The position numbers were made by a program, and so were the translations under genes. From NCBI GenBank assembly GCA_964616835.1, contig CAZTSG010000014.1, positions 1-30,620 on the forward strand: 30,620 nt of DNA. Direction: 5' to 3'. Below, piece after piece: positions 14,829 to 22,573 of the stretch. The stretch's first letter is position 1, and each line of letters opens with the position of its first letter. A model generated the notes under the pieces. That model ran no database searches. It worked only from the letters and a program-made list of their open reading frames with translations, and was not told the DNA's origin. The DNA is from JAAOZP01 sp964616835 (lineage in GTDB: Archaea; Thermoproteota; EX4484-205; JAAOZP01).

Positions 14829-15902
14829 TCATCGTTTTCTGTTGATCACTTCCCATACTCGCGAGTCTTCCTGTCCAATCCTCCAAGCAGCGATCCTATC
14901 TATTCCATAAGATAGGGCTGTTAAAACCTTTATCTCTACGGATTTCGCTCCCTGAAACCAAACCGTATAGGAATCGTAAGAATAATAGTATTCAGCATCC
15001 TCCTCGCTGAATAAAATCTTCACACCAAAATTCTTAGCGGTTTCCACGGCCTGTTTAAAAGTTAAGCCGACACCGCTCCTCCCCAACCATCTGTAACCGT
15101 AGAAGGGGATTCCGATCACTATTTTATCCCGGGGTATTGTTGAAAGAGCGTACGAGATAACTTCTTTCATCCAGCTCAAAGGACCTATTGGGCCTGCTTC
15201 ACTGCCTGGCCAATGGTAGTCGTAGCACATTATGCAGACATAATCGCAAACTTCTCCAAGCGTACTGTAGTCCCATGCCCCACCCCATCCCGAAGGATCA
15301 TCCCAAGTTTTCCCTGCAACATCTATGGTAACGATCTTCCCATAGTGATGAAGCCTTGACGCCAACTCCCTCATGTAAGAGTTTAATGCCCCTCTATCTT
15401 CAGGCGGAATATTCTCATAATCTATATTGATGCCGGAGAAATTGTTTTCGATTACAAAGTCGACTATTGCAGCTATTGTACGTTCTCTAACCTCCGGGTC
15501 TGTAAGAATTCTGTGTGCAAGACCACGGTCAAAACCCTTATTAGCTACGAGTGGAACTATGCTTACGTTGTTCGTCTCAGCGGCCTCTATGACCTTATTG
15601 TCTACCCACGGAACAAAATCTCCATTACCATTGACAATCGAACCTGTGGGAGAAACCCAAGTAAATTTACTAGCGTTTCTTAAGAAAGAACTTATGCTCT
15701 CCTCATCAGGTGTCACCCATCCGAAGAATTTCACTTCAAGCTTCTCTAAGGGGAGAGTCTCGAAATACTTGTCTATACCGCTCTCGCTTTCTTCCGAAGA
15801 CCTTCTTTTCCAAACAGGATTCATCAAGAACAGAACTATCGCTACAAGAATTATAATTATTATCGCAACAGGGAGAATGGGCTTATCCTTTGTTCTCTTC
15901 AT
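14829..15902 (-). CDS. Membrane-anchored GH18-family (chitinase/YaaH-like) protein
   Basis: 357 residues. An N-terminal membrane anchor (about 10-28) has no clear cleavage site, followed by a linker and a GH18 barrel facing outside. The catalytic strand reads FSGINIDYENI (about 155-165); the acid Glu and preceding Asp of DxxDxDxE are kept, while the two outer positions are Ser and Asn, as in YaaH/spore-cortex-like GH18 members. Other GH18 marks are VCIMCYDYHWPGS, PRDKIVIGIPFYGYRW and the C-terminal GIDRIAAWRIG. Substrates of the family are chitin-like or peptidoglycan-like GlcNAc polymers; the archaeal target is unknown. ATG start, leaderless from TATA ttttaaaatt at 15924-15933. Confidence 0.87.
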   Translation of the reverse strand: MKRTKDKPILPVAIIIIILVAIVLFLMNPVWKRRSSEESESGIDKYFETLPLEKLEVKFFGWVTPDEESISSFLRNASKFTWVSPTGSIVNGNGDFVPWVDNKVIEAAETNNVSIVPLVANKGFDRGLAHRILTDPEVRERTIAAIVDFVIENNFSGINIDYENIPPEDRGALNSYMRELASRLHHYGKIVTIDVAGKTWDDPSGWGGAWDYSTLGEVCDYVCIMCYDYHWPGSEAGPIGPLSWMKEVISYALSTIPRDKIVIGIPFYGYRWLGRSGVGLTFKQAVETAKNFGVKILFSEEDAEYYYSYDSYTVWFQGAKSVEIKVLTALSYGIDRIAAWRIGQEDSRVWEVINRKR

Positions 15903-15923
15903 CTAAAGGAATGCCATTCTGGG

Positions 15924-15933
15924 AATTTTAAAA
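15924..15933 (-). promoter_or_regulatory. TATA box of the GH18 gene
   Basis: Minus-strand ttttaaaatt is centred about 27 nt before the GH18 ATG. The divergent transaldolase gene has its own TATA-like sequence at 15963-15971. Confidence 0.5.
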
Positions 15934-15962
15934 CATATTGTTAGATTCGCTTTTAAAAGAAA

Positions 15963-15971
15963 CTTTTTAAA
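15963..15971 (+). promoter_or_regulatory. TATA box of the transaldolase-like gene
   Basis: The sequence ctttttaaa is centred about 29 nt before the ATG at 15996. It excludes the in-frame GTG at 15975, which would lie upstream of the transcription start. Confidence 0.5.
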
Positions 15972-15995
15972 GCGGTGCAACAGTTTTATAGCGGG

Positions 15996-16892
15996 ATGAA
16001 AATATTCATCGACACTGCAGATATAGATGAGATTAGAGAAGCGTGTTCTTGGGGGATTGTAGACGGTGCGACGACGAATCCCAGTCTCATAAAGCAGGCT
16101 GTAGACAAGAGGTTTGGCAGAGTATCGATGGAAGACTATATTAAGGAGATACTGAAAACTGTCCCGGGACCTGTGAGTCTTGAAGTAATAGCCTTAAGCG
16201 CGGGCGAGATGGTTGAACAGGCTAGACTACTATACGAGAAGTTCAGTCCATACGGCGAGGTCGTGATAAAGATACCTGTGAACCCAAGCATGGGCTTGGA
16301 GAAAAACGATTTCGACGGTTTGAAAGCAGTGAGGAAACTTAGTGAAGAAGGCATTCCCACTAACGTCACTCTTGTAATGACGCCTGAGCAAGCGCTCCTC
16401 GCCGCGAAGGCTGGAGCAACCTACGTGAGCCCCTTCGCCGGCAGGGTAGACGATTATATTCGCAGCAGGCTTGGAGTAGGTTTCAAGAAAGAAGACTACT
16501 TCGACTATGAACTACTGAATAAAATAGCTGAGGAAAAGTTTAGGATGGCTGTGAGAGGCAGGGGCGAATCCGTTTCTGAACTATATATGAATGAGCCTAT
16601 AAGAAGATTTTTCACAGTAAGCAGGGACAACGGTATTTTAAGCGGAGTAGACCTAGTGAGAAGCATACTAACAATCTTTAGAAATTACGGCTTTAAGACG
16701 CAGGTGATAGCGTCAAGTATGAGGAACGCTAGGCAGGTCAGAGAGGTTGCTGAACTAGGTGTTCACGTAGCCACCTTGCCGTTCTACGTGATAAAAGAGA
16801 TGATTCAACATCCTAAGACGCTTGAAGGAATTAGAAGGTTTACTGAAGACACTGTACCCCCCTACGAGCAGATATTTCGAGGACGAGTGTAA
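15996..16892 (+). CDS. Transaldolase/fructose-6-phosphate aldolase-like (TalC/MipB) with an extra internal segment
   Basis: 298 residues from the ATG at 15996, where the sequence begins MKIFIDTADIDEIREA as TalC/MipB does. TTNPSLIKQ, VSLEV, the Schiff-base Lys at 92 in VVIKIPVN, NVTLVMTPEQALLAAKAGA and YVSPFAGRVDD follow in order; the family then resumes at YGFKTQVIASSMRN, HVATLPF and QHPKT. Short TalC enzymes are near 220 residues. The difference is mostly one insertion of about 60 residues (roughly 155-217), between the SPFAGR strand and the next helix. It is rich in Lys, Arg, Glu, Tyr and Phe. The reaction is three-carbon dihydroxyacetone transfer or aldol cleavage of fructose-6-P. Chemistry is probable; sugar specificity is not deducible. 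Confidence 0.85.
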   Translation: MKIFIDTADIDEIREACSWGIVDGATTNPSLIKQAVDKRFGRVSMEDYIKEILKTVPGPVSLEVIALSAGEMVEQARLLYEKFSPYGEVVIKIPVNPSMGLEKNDFDGLKAVRKLSEEGIPTNVTLVMTPEQALLAAKAGATYVSPFAGRVDDYIRSRLGVGFKKEDYFDYELLNKIAEEKFRMAVRGRGESVSELYMNEPIRRFFTVSRDNGILSGVDLVRSILTIFRNYGFKTQVIASSMRNARQVREVAELGVHVATLPFYVIKEMIQHPKTLEGIRRFTEDTVPPYEQIFRGRV

Positions 16893-16960
16893 CAACCTCT
16901 TTGAACCTTTTTCGATTATTTGAAATAGGTTAAACACATAATTAACGAAACATAGTGACA

Positions 16961-18223
16961 TCAGGGCGGAACCCAGTTGCTGTAAGTCTCTAGGTTACTA
17001 CCGTCTCTAGACACAGTCTTAACCTTGTAATTATCTAGCCATGTACCAGCACGAATGTAGAGAGATGCAACTGGACTAGGCTGCTTGCTCACCCCCACTG
17101 AGATGGAGAGACCTACACCATGGAAGCTAACGCTTGCACCAATTGAAAATGAGAAACCGATATCTGTACCGGTTATGTCTAGTTGCCTCTCAATTCCTTG
17201 AGGAGTTAAGTAATAGGAAGTCCAGCTTGGGAGAGTACCGCTCCAACTAGAGGAACCCCCCGGAGGAAAATCAATTTGCGCCCCATCATTGCTGGTATCT
17301 GCAGCATAGACTTTTTCTACCATAACTGTGCTCTGATACGGAGGCCAGTACCTGATAAAGTAGTATGTAAAGTTAATTTTTAGGGTATAGATTTTCCTTC
17401 CAGATACCGGGTTTACTAAAGAAAAAGGATGGTTTAGCGTAACTATGGTACTGCCACCACTATTCCAAGACGAGTATCCACAGCTACTAATTATGAAATA
17501 CCTCTCCCTACTTTCAACTCTAATTAGAGAACCTTTGGGGTAGGAGAACCTTGCCTCTATGTTGTCCCAGGTTGCGAATTTAAGAACAGTCGTATACGCC
17601 CAGCTTGCTTCTTGATAAGGGTGTTTTGGGATTTGGCACGAGTATGACGTAGTTGTTTGTAGTGATGAGCCTACAAGAGTTTTCAAATCCTCTACTCTTC
17701 GTGCTTGGGACTCGATCCTTGAAAGGGTTATCTTATTTTGTAGGTAATCTAGTGGATGTCTCATGCTTGCTGGGTTAACGGATAAGGTTAGAGTTCCGAT
17801 TTCAACGACTTGTCTTCCTGGTTCTTCATATACCTTGTGTGCCACTATCCAGAGATTTACGACGGCATATATTTCCTTACTTTCAACGGCGAGGTTTTCT
17901 GCCTCATCTTCTTTAGGAATATTTACGTAGACAAGCTTTCTCGGAAGGCTTAGCCTAGCCTTGTAGGTGCCTACATTATCCGCAAAGCCCTCAGAAAGCT
18001 TTCTTGGTCCTCCGTCTGCGAGCTCGAATATAGTTACATAAGCGTTTCCAGCCGGCGCACCCCTATGGTCCTGAATTAAAATGGTTGAATCAAGATACTG
18101 AATCTCAGATAATGCACTGGCATAAACACTCCAAACTACCGCCGTCAAAGGATATGTTAAGCCAAGAGCTAAAAGAAGTAAAGTGGCACCAACCAGAGTC
18201 GTTTTAAACTTCCTCGCATTCAA
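16961..18223 (-). CDS. Secreted or membrane-anchored beta-rich protein of unknown function
   Basis: 420 residues; family not recognised. An N-terminal hydrophobic stretch (about 8-32) after a basic MNARKFK is a signal peptide or anchor. Residues about 45-120 resemble an Ig/carboxypeptidase-regulatory-like fold (TILIQDHRGAPAGNAYVTI, then GTYKARLSLP). The middle is aromatic- and Ser/Thr-rich and contains two Cys. Near the C-terminus an alternating hydrophobic/Gly/Ser stretch (FSFSIGASVSFHGVGLSISV) looks like amphipathic beta strands. This points to a surface protein. Start is TTG; GGTG 8 nt upstream acts as Shine-Dalgarno, and TATA aaaatatatatag at 18258-18270 gives a 15-nt leader. Composition is more AT-rich than neighbours. 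No partner gene is evident. Confidence 0.72.
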   Translation of the reverse strand: MNARKFKTTLVGATLLLLALGLTYPLTAVVWSVYASALSEIQYLDSTILIQDHRGAPAGNAYVTIFELADGGPRKLSEGFADNVGTYKARLSLPRKLVYVNIPKEDEAENLAVESKEIYAVVNLWIVAHKVYEEPGRQVVEIGTLTLSVNPASMRHPLDYLQNKITLSRIESQARRVEDLKTLVGSSLQTTTSYSCQIPKHPYQEASWAYTTVLKFATWDNIEARFSYPKGSLIRVESRERYFIISSCGYSSWNSGGSTIVTLNHPFSLVNPVSGRKIYTLKINFTYYFIRYWPPYQSTVMVEKVYAADTSNDGAQIDFPPGGSSSWSGTLPSWTSYYLTPQGIERQLDITGTDIGFSFSIGASVSFHGVGLSISVGVSKQPSPVASLYIRAGTWLDNYKVKTVSRDGSNLETYSNWVPP

Positions 18224-18257
18224 ATGCCGGCACCTTCTAAGTTACATGTTCATAGAG

Positions 18258-18270
18258 CTATATATATTTT
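18258..18270 (-). promoter_or_regulatory. TATA box of the secreted-protein gene
   Basis: Minus-strand aaaatatatatag lies about 40 nt from the TTG start at 18223. With a Shine-Dalgarno-like GGTG in the leader, this is one of the few leadered genes in the window. Confidence 0.5.
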
Positions 18271-18386
18271 GCGGTTAAGGACATTTCAGAAACAATTCTA
18301 AAATAATTTTCTCCAATGTAAAACCATATATCTATTTTTTCATCAACTAGAAACGTCGAAAAAAGACATGATTTGGCATAATTGAA

Positions 18387-19007
18387 TCAACTAATGACTT
18401 CGACAATATTCTTTAGAAATAACTCGTGTATTCTAGTGTCTTCAGTAAGCTCAGGATGAAACGATGTTGCAAAGATATTATTCTCTTTTACAAACACTTT
18501 TATATTGCCTAGGGTTGCAAGCACTTCAGTATTATTCCAGACAGACAGTACTACGGGCGCTCTGATAAAGACTGCTTTAAAAGGCTCCCCGCCTATTGAA
18601 GGAATTTTGAGAAACAATTCAAAGGATTCCCTCTGCCTGCCGAAGTGGTTCCTCTCCACCTCAGCATCGAGGACTCCTAGCGTTTGCTGACCGGTCTCTC
18701 CAAGAACCCTGTCCCTAACCTTCTTAGCAAGAAGTACCAGCCCAGCGCAAGTGCCGAGCACAGGCAGGCCATTACATATTCTCTTCCTTAACTCAGGAAG
18801 AAGCCCGTTCCTGTATAAAAGCCCTCCCATAACTGTGCTTTCACCTCCCGGGATTATAATACAGTCAACACTGTTCAATGATTCAGCATTTTTAACGCGC
18901 GTAACAACGCATTCTAAGCCCATTTTCCCGCATGCCCTTAGGACAGCTTTCTCATGCTCCTCTATATCGCCCTGTAAGCCGAGTATGCCGATTTTAAGCT
19001 TGGTCAA
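18387..19007 (-). CDS. pdxT: Pyridoxal 5'-phosphate synthase glutaminase subunit PdxT
   Basis: 206-residue class I glutamine amidotransferase that supplies ammonia to PdxS. GILGLQGDIEEHE at the N-terminus, IIPGGEST (52-58), GTCAGL with the nucleophile Cys at 87, and the His/Glu pair of SFHPELTED (184/186) complete the triad. Length is normal for PdxT. Its ATG overlaps the TGA of pdxS by 4 nt (ATGA), so the subunits are translationally coupled. The complex makes PLP directly from a pentulose/pentose phosphate, glyceraldehyde-3-P and glutamine. Confidence 0.95.
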   Translation of the reverse strand: MTKLKIGILGLQGDIEEHEKAVLRACGKMGLECVVTRVKNAESLNSVDCIIIPGGESTVMGGLLYRNGLLPELRKRICNGLPVLGTCAGLVLLAKKVRDRVLGETGQQTLGVLDAEVERNHFGRQRESFELFLKIPSIGGEPFKAVFIRAPVVLSVWNNTEVLATLGNIKVFVKENNIFATSFHPELTEDTRIHELFLKNIVEVIS

Positions 19008-19963
19008 GCGTTAGCACCCCTATCCTGCATCCTAAGCTCTAGCGTTTTAATATCTAGGCCCAGCATGGATTTCTGCTCGTCTACCATCGACTGTGCTTCA
19101 GCAACAATCTTAGGATTGTCAAAGTGTGTCACCGCCAGCACTATGGCTTCAGCCCTTTCACGAGGATCTGACGACTTAAAAATCCCTGAGCCTACGAACA
19201 CGCCGTCGCAGCCAAGCCTCATCATGAGTGCAGCATCGGCTGGAGTGGCTATCCCTCCGGCTGCAAAGTTCACAACCGGCAGACGGCCCAGTTTCGCGAC
19301 TTCAAGAACAAGATCGTATGAGACTCTTAATTCTCTGGCCTTCTTCATAAGCTCCTGATCGTCGTCGAGTAGTGCAGAAAGACTTCTAATCTGATTCTTA
19401 ACAAGCCTGAAGTGTTTAATGGCTTCAGAAACATTTCCGGTTCCTGCTTCTCCTTTAGTTCTTATCATTGCCGCGCCCTCCTCTATCCTCCTTAAGGCTT
19501 CGCCAAGATCTCTAGCACCGTTTACGAACGGCGTTGTAAAGTCCCATTTCCATACGTGTCGTTCCTCATCGGCAGGAGTCAAGACTTCGGACTCGTCTAT
19601 CATATCGACTCCTATTGCCTCAAGAACCCTAGCCTCTTCAATATGGCCTATTCTACATTTAGCCATCACGGGGATTGTAACACTGTCCATTATCTCCTCT
19701 ATTTTTTTCAAACTGGCGGTCCTAGCAACGCCTCCAGCTTTCCTAACGTCGTAGGGAAGCTTGTCCAGAACCATTACTGCAACTGCACCCGCATCCTCAG
19801 CTATCTGAGCCTGCTCAACACTCGTAACATCCATTATTACACCATGTTTAAGCATATGTGCAAACCCACGCTTTACTAAAACGCTTCCCTTCAAAACCCT
19901 AGTGTTTCCCCATATATTCTCTGTTTCGCCTCTCCCCTTTCTATTGGGATTTGTTGAAATCAT
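19004..19963 (-). CDS. pdxS: Pyridoxal 5'-phosphate synthase subunit PdxS
   Basis: 319-residue (beta/alpha)8 synthase of the DXP-independent vitamin B6 pathway. The family core starts at VLVKRGFAHMLKHGVIMDV; Asp45, Lys102 (PVMAKCRIGH) and Lys170 (RTKGEAGTGN) match the catalytic residues of known PdxS. FAAGGIATPADAALMM is the phosphate-binding end. About 20 N-terminal residues before the core are hydrophilic. The gene begins with ATG, 31 nt from the centre of a TATA-like gtataagtat that also serves the divergent threonine-synthase/PadR gene. A palindrome lies 39-50 nt upstream of the start. Joint regulation with that neighbour is likely (inference). Confidence 0.96.
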   Translation of the reverse strand: MISTNPNRKGRGETENIWGNTRVLKGSVLVKRGFAHMLKHGVIMDVTSVEQAQIAEDAGAVAVMVLDKLPYDVRKAGGVARTASLKKIEEIMDSVTIPVMAKCRIGHIEEARVLEAIGVDMIDESEVLTPADEERHVWKWDFTTPFVNGARDLGEALRRIEEGAAMIRTKGEAGTGNVSEAIKHFRLVKNQIRSLSALLDDDQELMKKARELRVSYDLVLEVAKLGRLPVVNFAAGGIATPADAALMMRLGCDGVFVGSGIFKSSDPRERAEAIVLAVTHFDNPKIVAEAQSMVDEQKSMLGLDIKTLELRMQDRGANA

Positions 19964-19988
19964 CTTAGAGCATACTTAGACCGGAAAT

Positions 19989-19998
19989 GTATAAGTAT
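19989..19998. promoter_or_regulatory. Shared TATA-like element midway between pdxS and the PadR-fusion gene
   Basis: The near-palindromic gtataagtat is centred at 19993-19994, exactly halfway between the pdxS ATG (first base 19963) and the divergent ATG at 20025, about 31 nt from each. One element could position TBP for both leaderless transcripts. Confidence 0.5.
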
Positions 19999-20019
19999 TG
20001 CCCTATATATAGGATAATA
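19996..20019. promoter_or_regulatory. Candidate operator: palindrome in the pdxS/PadR-fusion intergenic region
   Basis: The core cctatatatagg (20002-20013) is a perfect 12-bp palindrome. Outside it, a 2-bp unmatched step is followed by matching TATT and AATA arms, so 10 of 12 base pairs match over 24 bp. It overlaps the shared TATA element on one side and the transcription start region of the fusion gene on the other. A dimeric PadR-type repressor could use such a site. The core alone could also be read as a TATA box, giving pdxS an 18-nt leader. Confidence 0.45.
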
Positions 20020-20024
20020 TTATA

Positions 20025-21431
20025 ATGTTTGACCATGTTCTGAAGTGCACAGGTTGTGGAGCAAAATACGGCTTCAGCCTCGAAAGAAAACTGTGTGACA
20101 AGTGTGGAAAAGGCTTGTCATTGGAGATTGAAAAACTCTCGCTAGAGGAAACAGGAGAACCTGGGATATGGCGGTATGCAGGGGTGCTTCCAAATTTGGA
20201 AAGCGAGTTCCACATCTCTCTGGGGGAGGGCGATACGTCTCTGCAACTAAGCGGGAGAATTAGGAGAAGAATCGGGGTAGGCGAGCTTTGGATAAAGGAT
20301 GAGACAGTGGAGCCCACGGGCTCTTATCTTGACAGGAGCTCCGCATTATTCGTGTCAACAGCTTTAAGCCTAGGGTATGGGAAGATACTGACATATTCAA
20401 CCGGGAACCTTGGAGCTTCGCTGGCAGCATACTCTTCTAAAGCAGGGTTGAAGATGCATGTTAAAGTCAAGCCTACGATAGACCTTGGAAAGCTTTACCA
20501 GATGATAATATACGGTGCAGAGGTAAGTGTTGTAGAGTCTTTCAGAGAGAAAAGGAGGGTGAGGGATGCTGCTGTAGCGATGGAATACGATCCTCTTATA
20601 AACGAGGCGAAGAAGACAGTGATGCTTGAAGTATTCCTTCAGCTAAACCGGAGTCTACCTGACTACATTATTCTCCCGATGGGGGAGGGCGGGCTGGTTT
20701 ACGCCACCTTCAAGATGCTGAAAGAACTTGAGAAACTGAGGGTAGTTGGAAAACAAGTTAAGATTGTTGGAGTCCAGCCGGATGAGTGTAAACCGATAGT
20801 GAAGGCTTTCGAGAGGGGTGCTGACACTGTTGAGGCTGAGCCTGAGTCGAGAAGCAGGATATTCGATCTAAATGTGGCAAGCCCTAGGTTCGGGGATGCT
20901 GCTTTAAAGGCAATAAGAGAGACAAATGGCGTAGCAGTGTCTGTCAGCGAGAAGGAAATTTTCGAAGCCTTAAGCATTTTAGCGGAGGAGGAGGGTATAC
21001 TTGCGGAGCCTGCTGGAAGCCTCCCCCTAGCAGGGTTGATGAAGCTTGTTAGAGACGGGGAGATAGATAGGGATTCAAGCGTTGTCTGCGTAGTCACTGG
21101 AAGCGGGCTTAAGGATCCTAAGGTGATGAAGGAAATAGCCTATAGGAAGTCCAGTCTAGGCATGCTCATAGAGGAGTTGAGCGGGGGCTTTAGGCTAAGC
21201 CCGACTAAGACAGCTATACTCAGGCTTCTTTCGGAGAAAGAGATGTATGGTTACCAGATTTGGAAGTGGCTGAGGGAGAAGTATGGTATTCACGTAAGGA
21301 TACCAACTGTGTACCAGCACTTGGACGAGCTTGTTAAGAAAGGCTATGTTAGGAAAAGAGGCTCCAAGACCGTTATGGGTAGGAGGAGAGAGTATTACTC
21401 GCTGACTGAGAGGGGGGAGGCGCTCGTCTAA
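20025..21431 (+). CDS. Threonine-synthase-like PLP-fold protein without the PLP lysine, fused to a PadR winged helix
   Basis: 468 residues in three parts. A zinc ribbon has Cys at 8, 11, 24 and 27. A fold-type II PLP domain of threonine-synthase type spans about 45-375: WIKDETVEPTGSYLDR (89-104), STGNLGASLAAYSSKAGLK (125-143), phosphate loop MGEGGL (219-224) and C-terminal TGSGLKDP (358-365). A PadR-family winged helix spans about 391-468 (YGYQIWKWLREKYG, IPTVYQHLDELVKKGYV, YYSLTERG). Enzymes read GSFKDR where this reads GSYLDR, so Leu102 replaces the Schiff-base Lys and threonine synthase activity is improbable. Divergent from pdxST, it is best read as a PLP- or amino-acid-sensing regulator (inference). 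The gene ends 4 nt inside the convergent deoxyhypusine synthase gene. Annotation as plain threonine synthase would mislead. Confidence 0.85.
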   Translation: MFDHVLKCTGCGAKYGFSLERKLCDKCGKGLSLEIEKLSLEETGEPGIWRYAGVLPNLESEFHISLGEGDTSLQLSGRIRRRIGVGELWIKDETVEPTGSYLDRSSALFVSTALSLGYGKILTYSTGNLGASLAAYSSKAGLKMHVKVKPTIDLGKLYQMIIYGAEVSVVESFREKRRVRDAAVAMEYDPLINEAKKTVMLEVFLQLNRSLPDYIILPMGEGGLVYATFKMLKELEKLRVVGKQVKIVGVQPDECKPIVKAFERGADTVEAEPESRSRIFDLNVASPRFGDAALKAIRETNGVAVSVSEKEIFEALSILAEEEGILAEPAGSLPLAGLMKLVRDGEIDRDSSVVCVVTGSGLKDPKVMKEIAYRKSSLGMLIEELSGGFRLSPTKTAILRLLSEKEMYGYQIWKWLREKYGIHVRIPTVYQHLDELVKKGYVRKRGSKTVMGRRREYYSLTERGEALV

Positions 21432-22516
21432 AGACTCATGGGCACGTATTTTATCTTTAAATCGTTACTCCTCCAATGGAAGACTGGAACGTTCCTACGC
21501 AGTCTCCTAAACTTCTCACTTAAAGAATGCACTACGATAGGGAGAACTATTGTGGCGTCGGCGTAGCACTGTGTCTTCTGAGCTCTGGGACCGATTTTAC
21601 CCCAGCTCTGACCCTCTTCTAAAGTGCATCCTGATAAACCTCCCCACTGCGGCATGTCTGTAGAGATTTGGATTGCGTAACTGTGGCTCTTGTCACGCCG
21701 GGTTTGATAGCTCGCTATGACAGCAGTCTGCTGGATAAAGTTCTTAGGCACTCCGCCACCTATGTAAATCACTCCTGTTTGCTTCGCCCTCTCCGTTATC
21801 CTGGAGCTCTCGTCAACGTCTTTCAAATAGTCTACGATAATCCTCTTCTTCTTGAGAACAACCTTTTTACCGTCAACGCTCACAACCTTCTCCCTCCTGT
21901 TTGAGAACATTATGGAGAAGCCTAGAGAACTATCTCCGAAGGCTGGGCAGAAAATCGGGACACCGTTTTCATACGCGCTTACCAAAATAGATTCCTTATC
22001 CTTAGCATGCTCTCTTAGAAACTTCCCCAGCAAATACAATACTTCCCGGGAGGAATAGGGATAGTCATCCCTAAGGGTTCGCGCAAAATACTTCTCTATC
22101 CACAAGTCTGTCTCGTAAAACTTCTTCTCATTAGCGAAAACATCATATATTCTGTCTACTTTCTCTCTCCTAAGCTTAACGTCGTCTATCAAATGGGTTC
22201 CAACGTAGTGCTTGCCACCGAGTGCTTCGAAAAGATCATGGTACAGGTTTGCACCCGTTGAAACTACGACGTCGACCATCCTTCTTTGAATAAGGTATGA
22301 TACTATTCTCCTCATCCCGGCTGGAACCATTGCGCCAGCCAGTCCCAGCCATATCACGATGTTCTTTTTCCTAAGCATTCTAGACCATACTTGAACAACT
22401 TCACCAACCTTTCTCCCCTGAAAGCCTGTGAGAAGCATCTCGTCGGTCAGACGGCTTATTTTTTTATCTGCCTCAACCTCGATCGGATCCGTAGGAAGCT
22501 TTAGAAGCTTCTTCAT
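21428..22516 (-). CDS. dys: Deoxyhypusine synthase
   Basis: 362 residues from the ATG at 22516. It transfers the aminobutyl group of spermidine to a lysine of aIF5A, NAD-dependently, in the cytoplasm. LTGFQGRKVGEVVQVW, WLGLAGAMVPAGMRRIVSYL, VVSTGANLYHDLFEALGG and YIGGGVPKNFIQQ (catalytic Lys about 258) are the family signatures; QSWGKIGP near the end also fits. The frame is open to a GTG at 22567 (379 residues), but the extra 17 residues are a low-complexity Lys/Leu stretch. A TATA box (cttaaatta) lies 27 nt before the ATG, so the shorter, leaderless start is preferred. It follows the GH94-type gene but has this promoter of its own. Confidence 0.92.
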   Translation of the reverse strand: MKKLLKLPTDPIEVEADKKISRLTDEMLLTGFQGRKVGEVVQVWSRMLRKKNIVIWLGLAGAMVPAGMRRIVSYLIQRRMVDVVVSTGANLYHDLFEALGGKHYVGTHLIDDVKLRREKVDRIYDVFANEKKFYETDLWIEKYFARTLRDDYPYSSREVLYLLGKFLREHAKDKESILVSAYENGVPIFCPAFGDSSLGFSIMFSNRREKVVSVDGKKVVLKKKRIIVDYLKDVDESSRITERAKQTGVIYIGGGVPKNFIQQTAVIASYQTRRDKSHSYAIQISTDMPQWGGLSGCTLEEGQSWGKIGPRAQKTQCYADATIVLPIVVHSLSEKFRRLRRNVPVFHWRSNDLKIKYVPMSL

Positions 22517-22538
22517 CGCTTCCAATAATTGGTTTTTT

Positions 22539-22547
22539 AATTTAAGT
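22539..22547 (-). promoter_or_regulatory. TATA box of deoxyhypusine synthase
   Basis: Minus-strand cttaaatta is centred 27 nt before the ATG at 22516. It lies in the 57 nt between the GH94-type stop and that ATG. Confidence 0.5.
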
Positions 22548-22573
22548 TTTACTAATTTGGGGGGCACGCAGCC

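Noticed and set aside
20025..21431. Active threonine synthase
   Set aside because: The Schiff-base lysine is replaced by leucine and a DNA-binding domain is fused at the C-terminus.
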